Translations under genes and position numbers: made by a program
Assembly (NCBI GenBank): GCA_009823395.1
Contig: CM020501.1
Coordinates: 13,539,361-13,603,360, forward strand
Reading direction: 5' to 3'
Origin: Thamnaconus septentrionalis
Taxonomy: Eukaryota; Chordata; Actinopteri; Tetraodontiformes; Monacanthidae
Length of the DNA: 64,000 nucleotides
The notes under the pieces: generated by a model
The model's input: only the letters and a program-made list of their open reading frames with translations
Database searches by the model: none
Told to the model about the DNA's origin: nothing
Shown here: positions 49,290 to 64,000 of the stretch, in pieces
How the letters are laid out: every line of letters begins with the position of its first letter
How positions within the stretch are numbered: position 1 is the first letter of the stretch

Positions 49290-51178
49290 TTCCAATCCTG
49301 AGACATTTCAATGTCGAGCACCCCGTAAATCCCAAATCCATACAGCAATTTTATCAGAAAACGTGCGCGCCGTGTGGACGGCAAGCTCGGGGCGGCGCAA
49401 CACACAACAGCGACCTCCAGTAATTATTTTTTCCCCTTCCTTCTTCGTCTTCTTCTTCCTGCGGACAGTCCCGACAAAACGCAGCCAGGCGTCATAAACT
49501 TTCCTTCTCCATCATTTCCTCCTCGCGGAAAAACCACCGTGCTGCTGACAGGGACGCGAGACGGACGCCGCGCACGCCTCTGAAATAGGACACACGTGCG
49601 TCAGACAGAGAGCGCGCCCTCCTCGCGCAGGGGCGGTGGGAAGGGGGGGCTAACAGAAGGGCCAAACTCCCCCACACACACCCCCTCAGGGTGTGGGACT
49701 GGGTGCCGTGCGGTGCGGTGCGGTCGTTGGACGTTGGTCGCTGGCATTCCGGCAGATGAGAGGAAAGAATCCGTCCGTCGCGACAGTACAGCCACGGGCT
49801 GCTCCTTTGAACATGCTCCGTGAACGCAACACAGGAAACCTCGAACCGCGGGAGGCACCCAGACATGAAAGGGCGGGAGCGGTTCATTAGCGCCGCTGCA
49901 GCCACGTCCCGCTGTGTGGCACCGCAAGAGGACGCGGTGGATTGACCTGCACTGCTTGACGAGCCGCGCTCAGAATCATCGAGAAACCTGTCAGGGAAGC
50001 GACGATATTTGGTTTGCCTGCCTTAGAAAGACATTTCAAAAGACATTTTTAGATTTCAAGGAGTCGCCCTCACTGCTGGTAGCGCACCCTTCTGGACGGG
50101 CATTGGACGACTGGTGGCAGAAGGGGGTTCAACAGGTCGCCGTATAATAATGCAGCTGAGGGTTTGGTAGTTTGAATCGTGCTCAATTCCAGGGCAGCTG
50201 TATCTACAGGTGTAGTTTACTTTGCACTATGAATGTGGTGTGATTGAAGGTGTGATGGTTTCTATGTCACCGCTTGGATGCAAATGTGCAAAAATGGATG
50301 GATGGATTGATGAGCCTGTTATAAGCTTATCAAAACATGCCTTTGCGCTTGTCCAGGCTGCACTTGTATATAAGATTATGTTCTTAATTACTTGCCTGGG
50401 TATATAAAGGTTAAATAAAAAATAAATAAGTGTCTGGCTTAACGACAACACTGATAGGCCAATACCAGCCTGGGGTGCCGCAGCAGTGACAATGAGTATT
50501 AAACGTTGAATTATTTTAAATGATCTTAAAATAAAATAGTTTTAAGTTAAACAATAGGCAATTAATAATAAAAAAAAACCCCACTTTATTCAACTGTGTT
50601 TAAGTTTAACAAAAATGTTGTGGTTTTGGCGCAGTGGTTAGCGCTGTCACCTCATGTTGGTCTTTTTTTTACTTCCTGTTTTATTTTGGCATGTTTTATG
50701 TTCTCTTTTCTGTTCAAGTAATCAAAAGCCAATCAGCCAATCTCATTTTTCTATGAGTACCTAAAACGGGATTTTCATCTTAATCATGTCACATTGAGCA
50801 AACAGTCAAACAAGCCATTTTATTTCTGCATGAAAGGATTTGATAAATAATTTTACTTGTTTATGTAATAATCCTATGGCTGAACGTGAATGATAACAAA
50901 GAACAAGTTGTATGAGCTTATGTTTATTTAAAGTAGCAGTGATATATTTTCAGTTGCTGAAGAACTGAATGAAATTCCCCAAGTATTCTTCTTTAAGGTA
51001 CTTAAAACAGATTGTAGTTGTATATATATGTGTGTCATGTTACATGTTTCTTGATATACTTATTGTGCAATACAAAGAATTTTATTTCATGACGCTGTCT
51101 TAGCTTTCAAGCAGCCTACTCTGATGTAGATCCCAGTGGATGAAAAATCAACTTTTGCAGAAGAAAAGAAAAAGTTTG
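49290..51178. other. Intergenic region between the mucin-like and perforin genes
   Basis: The first 600 bases (49300-49930) are GC-rich and probably hold the mucin-like gene's promoter and 5' UTR. The rest is AT-rich. A remnant at about 50625-50670 (GGCGCAGTGGTTAGCGCTGT) matches the tRNA-like head found in fish SINEs; no body follows. No gene is supported. Confidence 0.45.
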
Positions 51179-51393
51179 TCATTGTGAAGTTCGTCTGTAG
51201 ATTTCACACTTGTTTCTAGTCAAGCTTTGGTCACAGGTTAGAGTGTATACGACCAGAAAGCCACCTCTGCCTCCCTGGGTCGGACACATCACCCAGTGTG
51301 TTCCTTGGCTGAGTGACCACAAACATGATCCTAGACGGTCATCATGGAGATGATCCTTGTCCCAAACCTCAATTTTCTCATTTTTGCATTATA
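51179..51393 (-). pseudogene. Second copy of the perforin terminal exon
   Basis: The minus strand reads open from about 51393 to a stop at 51179 and is clearly related to the real last exon at 51717-51499. Shared positions include VWDKD or LWDKD, DD.LGSC, W.LSQG.H, MCP or TCP, GGF, YTL.CD and KC. Roughly half of the residues match. No good splice acceptor precedes it (no pyrimidine tract), and the N-terminal part of the exon is lost. It is either a remnant of a tandem perforin gene or an unused alternative last exon. Confidence 0.7.
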
Positions 51394-51498
51394 CAAATTT
51401 AATTTGATCATACTGTCTTAAACCTTTTTGCATTCCTTGATTATGAGAGCGTATAAAACCAAGGAAGAAATGTAAAAAAAAGAAAAAAAAAGTGTTTG

Positions 51499-54400
51499 TT
51501 AGCGTGGAGATGGTTTGTAATCTTTGCACTTATATCCAGCCAGATTCGGGTCACAGTTCAGTGTGTACATGATCTCAAAGCCACCTATGCCTTCCTGAGC
51601 AGGACAAGTCAGATAGTGTCTCCCCTGGCTGAGAGGCCACGAACAAGATCCTAGCAGGTCGTCCCAAATGACATCTTTGTCCCAGAGCTCAACACTCAAA
51701 ATGGAAGTTGTGTCCACCTTTAAAAAGAGTTAAAGATTTTCAAAAAAGACAACAAAATATACCTGATACAGTTTAAAATATAATATTCACCATTCCCAAG
51801 TAACGATATCTTAAATAATAATACCAATAATATAACCATTTCAACAGATAGGATGAGCATAAATAATTTTTCTTTTTTTTTTTTTTTACATCACAATAAT
51901 AATAGGAAACAGTCATTCTTTCTCTCACCTTTTCCCTGGATCATCAATTATTTCTTATTTCTATATATACAACGTAGCTATTTCCCTGTACATCTTATTT
52001 CACAAAACCTTTTAGAATTTATACTGATAGTTTTTTTCATCAAAATGTATCAAACATTTTTAACTATGTAATAATAGGTTAGTGGTGTCACAGCAATTAT
52101 TGTGCTAACATGCCGCCAGCTAAATTTTTACGTAACTGATGTGAAAGTGATTTGGGTTCTTTCCTTGTGCGATCAGTCCACTGGAAGTACAGTATACACA
52201 TAATTTGTTTGTTGAACACCAACAGTACAAAAGTGAACAGTAACTCTAGTCATCAATGTCAAAACACAAGAGGATAATTACGAACCTTGCCCACGTAATA
52301 CTGTGCGTTCCACCTAGGGTTGTCTGAGGTAATCCAAGCAGTAGTTCGGTGGAAGTTGCCATACCACATCTTAACATAACTGAGAATAAAAGAAAACAAG
52401 AGAAGGAAATTAAATCTGGAAATAGTGTTAGCAGTGATCTTGATTTGGCCAGTTAAGGCCATCACTTCATATACACAGAGGCAAAAAAATGTCAGTGTAT
52501 TATTGCAAACCTATTTGGAGCAATAAGAGCAGTAGTGCAGCACATGTCATGTAAATTCATAACCCATACATGTCTGTCAAGGGATAGTAGGAAAAAATAG
52601 GAATGATTTAATTGTAGATGCTTTGTCCAGAAGCTTTTTTGGGAGAGTTTCATGGAGGACTAAATGAGATGTGTTTTTAACATTATTAAATGCCCACCTC
52701 ACTCGTCAAATTTACTCACCCATCAGTTTCGCCAGTAGGATCTCCTGCCAGATTCCAAGCTCTGACAATGGTCACCACCAATGTCCCCCTGTAGGGCTGC
52801 CGAGGGCAGCAATTGGAGGCAATGTTTGGAGCGTTCCCCCAACAAGAAGGTTCTGCAGGTGATTTCTGCACGCTGTTGTCTTCAAGGTACTGCTGTATGG
52901 CAGACTGCACCCCAGCCCTCTTTGGCCTATTGGAAATCAGCCGATATATGGGCCTAAGGGAGTACGAAACTATGTCCGGGTAATCTTTGATAGTTCCCAG
53001 CCAGTTTGTGAAGCCAAGGGAGTCATTACGAGTGAGTGAAAACTCCCCCAACCAACTGGAGCCTCCCACCACCTCTGTATAGTGTTGGTGGAGACCACTG
53101 CTGTATGATGAGAAAAAGCCATGGTTCTTTTGCACTTTGGAACAAGATCCCTGGTTTCCAGAAAATCTGACCTTTCCCAAGCCAACAGAGATACCCATTG
53201 ACAAACAGGAGTGGACCTAGAGCAAAGAAATTTAGATGCTGTTTAATGTCAATGATAAGAATAAACAAAATTGTTTGTTAAATGTTTGAGAACATAGGTT
53301 TTCAAAAATAAAATCTTTGTTTTTCCCCCCAATTTTCTTTTTCTTATTCTGTAAGGAGTGTTGGAGCCGATCACAGAATCCACACGCACATTCACACCCT
53401 GAGACAATTTTGAGTTGCAAATTAGCCTGACCTGCATGTCTTTGGAGGATCAAAGGTGTATCTACTGCATCACTGTGTCGCCATTGTACATGTTTACAAA
53501 TTAAAAACATGTTCTAATGCAATCAAGTGCATTTGCGAGTGTGCCTGTCCTGCATCTAATTCATACTCCTGTCAAATGTACCTCACTGGAGGAGAGTCCG
53601 TTCAGTGTGGACAAACAGGTGCGTGAAGCTGTGACTCGCCTGAGTCGGCCCCCAAGAAAAACCTGAGACCACGAATATACAGAAGAAAAATGCTTTAGTG
53701 TGTTGAAACATGTGTGGGCATATAGTGAACTAGTGGCCTTTCTGGGTTTGGAACCAGCAGAATGAAGATTTTTGGCAGTTAATTAATTGACTGTTCAGAA
53801 TTTTTTTTTATTTTATTTTTTTTTTATAGTTGGTCAGTTTGTGTTTCTGTACTTTAGGGATGATGAGTGTTTAATTAAAAAGAAAGAAAGAAAATACACA
53901 CAGTCAGATTAAGATTATACTGTATCTGTTAATTCTAGGGGAGGCAAGTGTTGGAAGTTATACAGTCGTAGAAGTGCCTCACTTCTTGTCTGTTCCAAAT
54001 ACCTTGTACCTCTTATCTTGTTTGTAGTCTTTGTCTGTGGATGTCAACTGCATGTGTGTATGTATGAGATTACCTTACGTATAAAGTGTGTGCCATAGGT
54101 ATGTATGAGCTCCATGTAAAGAGCCCTGGTAGTGTCGTTGTAGACACTGGGTAGTGTGACCACATCCTTGCTGAACTCTGAGCTGAGAGATGAGGTGCCT
54201 GACAAACGGTAACTGGACAGAAAGACAAAACAATGTATTAATTACGCTGAAAATATTTACAATATTTTGTATCATGCTGGAAAAAAACTGGAATGAAGCA
54301 TAATCACTGTCCTCACCCGTAATATTTGCAGGTGACCCTGTGGATACTGAAAGAATGTCGATCCTCTCTGGCCCTGGCTGTGGAAAACTTGTACATGGGG

Positions 54401-55432
54401 GACTGTGTTCCTCCCACGTCCAGGTTTGCAAATTGACCCAAATCTAAACCAATCTGGAGGAGAAACAAAACATGTAAACCTGCCAACGTGGGTTTGAGGC
54501 CTGTTTGGATATCATTTAAATTGCAAGTTCAATGCTGCATTAAAACAGACCAGTAGCAAAACATGAACAGGTATCAAATGTCGTATCTATTTGAATATTC
54601 ATGTGTATGTATGTATGACGAGTTTCCTACTTTCCAGTGCTTAATGTCTTGGGCGATGTAGGTTTCGGCCAATGAGCTGTAGACACAATTCACATTCAAG
54701 AAGTCAATATTGAATTGTCTTACCTTTTTACCAGTTACCATCATGTGAAAAAACATCATTGTGTTGTTGTAATTATCATAACGAATGAGGTCAAAGGAAG
54801 AACCGACGGAGGAAAAGTAAACTAAAATTCAGGAAAAAATATTGGCCGTTCCTGGAAGATTGTGCCTGCCTCAATATCAGTCACATGGTGTGAAAAGAAG
54901 CAACAATACAATGGTTGTGGTGGTCCTTGAATTTAGCAATGACTTCAATGGCAGTCTTCCAACATGACCAGAGCTGACTTATTTCATTGGGTAACACAAT
55001 GCCGCACAATACGGTACCTGACAGAGGTGTGTGCACTGCTGTAGATCTCAGTCTTGCACCGGCTGAAGGCTCGCCAGTCCACTGCAGAGAGCGGCAGCTG
55101 GGACACAGAAAAAGACCGTAGTTATCATGAACAATACATGTTAAATTTAGATGTGATTTCTCACTTACTTTCTGCAGCCTGTGGCCTTGAAGAGAGTTGG
55201 AGCACAGAGTACAGGTGCCATTCGGTGAGAGATAGGTCTTCACATCAATTGTGTAGGCGCCTTTATGCTGTAGGGTGACCACATCGAAGCCCTCCCCTAC
55301 CAGGTTGTAGCCTGGTACAAAGGGTGCGGCGTTGCACTGGCTGGTGGTCCCAACCAGGCAGCACAGAACACAATTTGGCAGAAGGAGGAGGGGGCTCAGG
55401 TAGAGAAGAGGTGGGGTTGAAAGTGTGATCAT
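51499..55432 (-). CDS. prf1: Perforin-1-like pore-forming protein
   Basis: Nine coding exons: 55432-55169, 55097-55018, 54676-54631, 54453-54317, 54212-54074, 53662-53582, 53216-52720, 52379-52286 and 51717-51499, for 518 aa (human perforin 555). A signal peptide covers residues 1-30. The next block, [16 protein letters not shown], is typical of the perforin N-terminus. The MACPF signature YGTHFIRK is at residues about 215-222, followed by the GGRLR motif. The C2 domain starts near residue 392 and keeps its calcium-binding Asp in [19 protein letters not shown] and [10 protein letters not shown]. Perforin is released from cytotoxic granules and forms pores in target membranes after calcium-dependent C2 binding. 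Teleosts have several perforin-1 paralogues and I cannot choose among them. All introns are GT-AG; no frame breaks. Confidence 0.92.
53801..53827. repeat. T-rich tract in a perforin intron
   Basis: T-runs interrupted by A at 53803-53826, unremarkable intron sequence. Confidence 0.5.
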
Positions 55433-55970
55433 GCCTGCAAAAAAAACTAAAAAGAAAGACAGAAAAGTGTTAGTTTTAATCATAAAACATATCAATAAAG
55501 ATATGAATGTTAAATTATTAAAAGCAGCATTGCTCCATCATGAGAATATTTAATAAAGATTCAGTTTCAAACAAACTCTCTTTGTAATAAAAACTGAGAA
55601 CAAAAAAACACAGAGAAAATTTTACACAATGCGTACAAGACAAAGAAAAAAAAAAGAAGAAAGAATCAGCACACATGTGAAAGAGGAACTGGGCAGTTTT
55701 ATCAACCTTTCCCAAGGACCACAAACTACAGGAACAAAATTAAAAAGCCACTTAAAATATGCATATACATGAATGAAAAACGAGAGAAAATCATACAAAA
55801 GAAAAGCAAAGTCAAACACACACAGAAACAAATAAGAAATGGCTACTGAACCTGTCACAGTGCACGCGTCCCGAAACTGAAATGAAAGTGTTTTGCGGAC
55901 GATTAAACTTTGCAGACGTATCAATTTTTTTTAAAGAAAATAATAATAAAAAACACATGATGAATTCATT
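55433..55970. other. Perforin 5' flank
   Basis: A pyrimidine tract and acceptor-like TTTTTTGCAG lie directly before the start codon (55435-55443), so an upstream noncoding exon probably exists, but I could not place it. The rest is AT-rich and shows no gene. Confidence 0.35.
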
Positions 55971-55974
55971 ATTG

Positions 55975-56360
55975 CAATGCAATTAGCGAGCCAGCAAATA
56001 CCGAGAGGAACGGGGAGCTCTAGAACACAGTGTGATACTGAAATCAGCAAGAACAACCCACAAAAACATTTTAAAAGAAGAAACAGCTGCAATAAATTGT
56101 CTCAGGGAAGGTGGAAAGATCACCATTCTACCAGCAGTCAAGGGCAGAACGCAAGTGAGATGGAAAACATGCTCAGAGATACAAATATGCATTAAATACT
56201 AGAGAAAAGAGAAAAAAACCCAACAAAGCCCTCTTAAAACGCCTAGCAGTCAAAAAAATACTCATGGAATGCCTTTGATAATCTGATACCTACAGCAAGC
56301 ATCACTCCATGGATCTATGGAACACCAAAAATACACAACAAGGGCACTGCACACGTTAGT
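55975..56360 (+). mobile_element. Penelope-like element fragment
   Basis: The plus strand yields INCLREGGKITILPAVKGR, a close relative of the ILPADKG block of Penelope-like reverse transcriptases, and downstream (56320) LWNTKNTQQG matches the LYGTPKIHK.G motif with decay. Frames are interrupted, so this is a dead fragment. The boundaries are approximate. Confidence 0.55.
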
Positions 56361-56695
56361 AGAGCGGGGGGGTCTTGTTGTGGAAAAAATACTAAAGATC
56401 AACGAGGAGATGCGAAGGTCTTCTGGGTTTTTATTACGGAGCTCCGGGCAAGCACACACACAACAAGTGTCTGCATGATCTTGCAAAGAAGGAACAAACT
56501 TGTACATCTTATATAGGTTGAACCGTTTACAGAAGTGGCAATAGAGGGGTATCTGCATCCTCTGGCCACCCAGACACTTGTGGACAGGTTAACAGAACAA
56601 AGTACTTTCCTTTGCCCTTTAGTCACAGACGAAAAATGGACATTTATGATTACATAAACACATGTGATGTACATATAAGGCAGTATGGACAGTAA

Positions 56696-56765
56696 CATAG
56701 ACATAGACATAGACAGACTTTATTGATCACCTTGGGATGACTCCCTCAGGGAAATTAATAACAGA
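56696..56765 (-). mobile_element. LINE 3'-tail fragment
   Basis: ACATAGACATAGACATAGAC at 56696 followed by TTTATTGATC and GACTCCCTCAGGGAAAT is the inverted copy of the tail at 13245-13302 (TCTATG repeats, AATAAAG, CCCTGAGGGAGTC). Confidence 0.65.
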
Positions 56766-57294
56766 ACAAAGAGTTCATGCAGAGTGCATGCTCACTTCCA
56801 CTTCCACTGAGAGGGCAAGAAGTCAAAAGTTAACAGAAACCAGACAGATATGAAAAACGCTACTAGACAAGATATGAAAAAAACACTGCAAACCATGTGC
56901 AGAGAAGTCACGAGGCAGGTTGAAAACCTTTCAGTACAATTTTCCATTACATTTTTCCCTTTTGATCATTCAATGATCACTTTCAGAAAACAAATTGACA
57001 GGAAATTCAGGATCAAACCAGGCTTCTCTGAATGCAAATTTAATGCAGGCAGTGGTGTTACGATCTAATGGTTCAATGTCAACACGAGGTTGCGTGGAGG
57101 AATGAGGCAGTTTGAAAACCTTTCAGTACAATTCTTCATTACAGTCTCCAATGGCAAAGCCTTCTCTTTTTTTTTTTTTTTTTTTTTAATGGAAAATACT
57201 TGGATTTTGCAACAAATAATAGGAGTCCATATCTGTCCTCTACTGTTAAGTTTCTGCTGTGTTTTCATGTCCTCTTTCCTGTGGCGTTCTACTA

Positions 57295-57640
57295 AAACCC
57301 CTGGCAAAATATTATGGAATCACCAGACTTTTTTATTTTGTAAAGTCAATGTAAAGTCATTTAAAATGGCAACTTTCTGGTCATAAGAAACACTAAAAGA
57401 AATCCAGAAAAAAATGTGGCAGTCAATAACAATTGCTTTTTTAGATCAAGCAGAAGAAAAAAACTTATGGGATCACCCAATTCTGAGGAAAAAAAATTTG
57501 GAATCATGAAAAATAAACAAAAAAACACTACAAACACAACAACACACCATGAGTACTTTGTTGCACCACCTCTGGCTTAGCTTGCAGTCTTTGAGGCATG
57601 GACTTAATCATATGGTACTTCCCTTGTTCTAAAGGCCATT
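57295..57640. mobile_element. Tc1/mariner-type terminal fragment
   Basis: The segment GGCAAAATATTATGGAATCA, then GGCAACTTTCTGGTCATAAG, then GGGATCACCCAATTCTGAGG matches the end region of a Tc1/mariner-like family that I recognise as abundant in fish. The stretch TGAGTACTTTGTTGCACCAC to about 57620 belongs to the same family's interior. Only one end is present and no transposase frame survives. Assignment is from memory of the sequence pattern. Confidence 0.5.
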
Positions 57641-58429
57641 ACCAACCAATTACGTCAGACACCAGAACCTGAGTTTTCATGGCAAAGACGGTAAGTATTA
57701 TTTCACATTATTATTACATAGTTCCGAGAAAAAAAACAACTCTCAACTACATTTAGGTTTTTCCCCACATATATACCCTTCCCATCTAACTCATTTTTTC
57801 TTCTTGTGATGGATTTATCTATTTTTTTTTTTTTTAACAAAATACCTATCTACTCAAAAACGTATTAAATTTCTAGGTATTTATTGCAAATAGATTAGTT
57901 TTGGTGCTCTGCTCTGAGGTGGCTTTTTCCCCTCAGAAGCTTTGATCACAGGAATTTCAACTGGGATTAAAGTGCATTCATTCTTCTGAATTTTCTTATA
58001 ACGTTAACGCAAAGTGCATCTGTAGTCAAACGTCATAAGAAGAAACATATACTGTCCTACAAATTTCATTTGGAGTCATATTTCTTTTATTTTCTAGTGC
58101 AATCACAGGTAAAGGCTTCTCAACTTCAGGTGCAGAAAACCTGTCTCTATTCTATCTCTAGTGCTAATTCTAATTGAATACAATAAGATGTGTTCAGATG
58201 CTTCCTGTCAGTTATAAATAAGGAATAGATATTTGTTTAAATTTAAGGGTTGTTTATGTTAATGCCTCCTATAAGAATGTATCATTGTGATATTTTGTTT
58301 TCTTGCCAGTTGGTGATGAAATTGGTCAGATATTTAGGTGCCTATTACCCCTCCACACACAGCCTTTTTTTTTTTTTTTTTTACATTTGCAATCAAGTCC
58401 CCACAGTTTCCTTGTCTGCAGCTAAAAGC
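57641..58429. other. HSF-like gene 5' flank
   Basis: AT-rich sequence with no recognised gene. A T-tract at 58364-58381 followed by an acceptor-like AATCAAG/TCCCCACAG lies just before the HSF-like ATG, so an upstream noncoding exon may splice here. Confidence 0.35.
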
Positions 58430-58840
58430 ATGAACGGCAGTGGACGGACACTCCCTCCCTCCAGCCCCAACCACTTCCCTGCCAAACTATGGAGACTGGC
58501 GAACAACCCATTGAAAAGGTCCATCTTCTGGGACAGCAAGGGCGAGGCCGTCGTCATCAACCAGCAGCTCTTCGAGAGGGAGGTCCTGTCCCCCCATCCC
58601 TGCTCTGTGGAAAACGTGGATGCCTTTAAGACCACCAACTTCTCGCGCTTCATGCGGCAGCTCAACCTGTACGGCTTCAGGATGGTCACCCCAGTGAACG
58701 GAGACGACCTGCCCGATGCCAACTGTTCCACCTGGACTTATTATCACTTCTTCAACCCAAACTTCAAACAGAACCCCGGAGTCGTCGCGACGCTGAGGAG
58801 AAACACCGCCGAGTCTCAACAGTCTCTTTCTGCTAAATAA
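58430..58840 (+). CDS. HSF-family DNA-binding-domain-only protein, 136 aa
   Basis: One intronless frame from ATG 58430 to stop 58840. Residues about 12-110 are a winged-helix HSF DNA-binding domain: HFPAKLWRLANNP, SIFWDSKGEAVVI, LFEREVLSPH, and the recognition helix in FKTTNFSRFMRQLNLYGFR. The sequence is closest to the HSF5/HSFX/HSFY side of the family, not to HSF1, HSF2 or HSF4, judging by FPAKLWRL and IFWDS. There is no HR-A/B trimerisation coiled coil and no activation domain; the protein ends about 20 residues after the domain. It would bind nGAAn heat-shock elements only if it dimerises through other means or binds with low affinity. The upstream frame extends to 58250 but lacks domain features, so the ATG at 58430 is preferred. 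It may be a retrogene or a testis-type paralogue. Confidence 0.75.
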   Translation: MNGSGRTLPPSSPNHFPAKLWRLANNPLKRSIFWDSKGEAVVINQQLFEREVLSPHPCSVENVDAFKTTNFSRFMRQLNLYGFRMVTPVNGDDLPDANCSTWTYYHFFNPNFKQNPGVVATLRRNTAESQQSLSAK

Positions 58841-60582
58841 CCTGCAAGCACCGCTGGGTCTCTATAGTGTCTTCACAGTACCAAACGTTGTCAGCCTGCT
58901 AACTGTACTGGACTGATGTTTAGATCTTGCTGCAGGGGTAGCCAGGAAGGGAAATTTGCCACTATTGCCACTATTATAACCACTGGCCCAGGTCAACGTC
59001 AGGTATCGATCACCACAATAATGAAAAAGAACAATTTAATTTAATAACATTTATTTTTTGAGGTAGGTTTAGTTGCCGTCTTCCTCTCACTGCTGATTTG
59101 GTGTGCAGCACTCTTTTAATGAGGATCAAAGCCAGTAGTTTGCTCTGCCACTTGGCCCTTGTCGAGTGGAGAATTCCTGAAACAAGCAAGGAATAAAAAA
59201 CTAAAACCTAAAAACTAACATCTACCGTTCATCACTTGCCAATATAAAAGCTACTCGGCACTGGGGCTGGAACTTTCTCTTTTCTTTTCATATTCTCTTT
59301 CGCTTTCACCGCCGGGGATTTTCTCTTCTTTGCTTTCTCCTTTTCGCCAGGTGGTGGGCCGGGTACTGGGGGTTCCAGAAACATGTAGCCTAGCTAATTA
59401 GGGACGGATGTCGGGAACTGGGAAATTCAGCGTCACCCATCAGCAGAGGTGAGCAGGGGGCGCGCGTTCCGCCGGAGCGAGCGAGGTGTGTTTACGTCCC
59501 ACGGAGAGCACAGCGCTGGCTCTTCCTGATCGGGATCACGTAACGTATTAGCGGTAGCTATCGAGACGATTTCACAGAACAGAAATAATGAATTAAATGA
59601 ATAAATGTGACATTAAATTTTTGTGCCGCTTTTCTCCCCTGACGGTTTTTAGGGTTACGGTTGGGTCCACTTTCTTAGCATTTTTTTTTAATGACTGTTC
59701 TGGATTGTGGTGTTCTGTACGGATGAAAACTAAAACTGATTTCTTCACAATTTTGATTTTCACTTGTGATTCGGTAAATACACATTTGCCTTATTTGAAG
59801 GACTCTTACTGAATTTTAAGAACTTGCTGTATGTTCATATATAACACACCCATGATCAAAGGCTGACGTGAATAATCTGCATTTAGCCAACAGTGTATTT
59901 GTCTATTCCCTCTGCCAGCAAAACATCACAAAAGTTTCTAGATATATGTTCTAATCCTTTCTCCTCCTGAATGTGTCAGAAATCTGCATGCATGTTTAAA
60001 CACATTGAGAATAAGAGAAACTGTAAACACAACACTTACAAAACAAACTCTTTAATTGTGGAAGAAAAGTCCCATTACACTGCGGCGTTACCCTAAAGCG
60101 CTGACAGTCAAATGGTTTTGATTTTCAACTGTGCATTCATATTCGCATATCCTAAGGACGGGGTGGAGTGGGCCATGCAGGTTTTTTTTGTGGTTCAGAT
60201 GAAGTCAGGGCTTAATGTAGCAGGTTTAGAATGAGACCACTGTCTTGGGCAGAAGGGCTTTGCAATGATGAACAAGCAGTTCAAACATCCTGTTTATTCA
60301 ATCTGATTAAAAGCAGTGCAGTGCATGTGGAGAAGCTGATTAGAGCTCACACACAAACTAACAAGGAATGAAAACAAAAAACAGCAGAGTTCATGGTCGC
60401 CAATGTACCATCACGACAAGTCACAGGCCCTCCTGATGACGATGTTGTGTTGAATAAAAGCTTAAAAGTCCTTAAGAAATATAATATGCTTTCGTCTTTA
60501 GATTACTGGTAGCATTCCATGTTCGCCAATGGAATAAAATGATTCCCCTTCAAAATATCACAATTCTGGAATATGTGCTATG
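58841..60582. other. HSF-like 3' flank, PIN1 downstream region
   Basis: No gene is supported. A plus-strand AATAAC/ATTTATT region near 59042 could serve as the HSF-like poly(A) site. Pyrimidine-rich and GC-richer sequence at 59270-59560 has no recognised identity. Candidate minus-strand poly(A) signals for PIN1 are at 60583-60588 and near 60294. Confidence 0.4.
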
Positions 60583-60588
60583 TTTATT
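60583..60588 (-). terminator. Candidate PIN1 poly(A) signal
   Basis: TTTATT on the plus strand, about 100 bases after the PIN1 stop codon. Confidence 0.45.
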
Positions 60589-60688
60589 CAGTAGAATGTT
60601 ACAATGACAGGTCTGAATGAGTTTTTGTTTAACATGTGCGTCAATGCGTCAAAGAGAAGGTAAACAGAGGCGCAGAACGTCCCTTCCC

Positions 60689-64000
<3,312 letters not shown>

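Noticed and set aside
50625..50670. GCGCAGTGGTTAGCGCTGT as a tRNA gene
   Set aside because: It is the usual tRNA-like head of a fish SINE remnant; there is no B box and no acceptor stem.

Overview
The window is vertebrate nuclear DNA, most likely from a percomorph-type teleost. It has multi-exon genes with GT-AG introns, long (CA)n microsatellites, fish-type hAT-like and TTAA-flanked MITEs, LINE tails and a Ty3/gypsy element. All gene models below were built by eye from reading frames plus splice signals, and exon edges are accurate to about one base. No expression or homology search was available.

Layout, left to right. (1) 1.1-7.3 kb, plus strand: SMCR8, six coding exons, 836 aa. (2) 9.8-16.4 kb, minus: an unnamed 601-aa cysteine-cluster protein in 17 coding exons, convergent with SMCR8. 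(3) 17.5-20.6 kb, minus: PTCD1, mitochondrial pentatricopeptide protein, 707 aa. (4) 22.0-24.9 kb, minus: FBXL18, F-box/LRR protein, 705 aa. (5) 25.28-30.77 kb: a complete Ty3/gypsy LTR retrotransposon in minus orientation, with identical 320-bp LTRs, a 4-bp target duplication and heavily frameshifted gag-pol. (6) 31.7-35.7 kb, minus: beta-actin with promoter, 5' noncoding exon and all six coding exons, 375 aa. (7) 39.4-49.3 kb, minus: a 1190-aa type I membrane mucin (CUB-like, long Ser/Thr/Pro region, SEA-like, EGF-like, transmembrane segment, about 170-residue tail) that I cannot name. (8) 51.2-55.4 kb, minus: a perforin-1-type MACPF/C2 gene, 518 aa, followed by a second degenerate copy of its last exon. 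(9) 58.4-58.8 kb, plus: a 136-aa single-exon HSF DNA-binding-domain protein. (10) 60.7-63.65 kb, minus: PIN1 prolyl isomerase, 155 aa.

The genes do not form a functional operon-like unit. They are independent housekeeping genes (SMCR8, PTCD1, FBXL18, ACTB, PIN1) mixed with faster-evolving immune or surface genes (perforin, mucin). ACTB and FBXL18 are also neighbours in mammals, which supports calling this the beta-actin locus and not another actin.

The most notable observations are: a young LTR element whose coding region is broken while all surrounding host genes are clean; the extra perforin terminal exon; the unnamed mucin-like receptor and the unnamed cysteine-cluster gene; extra introns in SMCR8 and in beta-actin; dinucleotide repeats abutting splice sites; and a nested LINE-in-MITE insertion. 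I saw no CRISPR array, no convincing tRNA or rRNA gene, and nothing prokaryotic.
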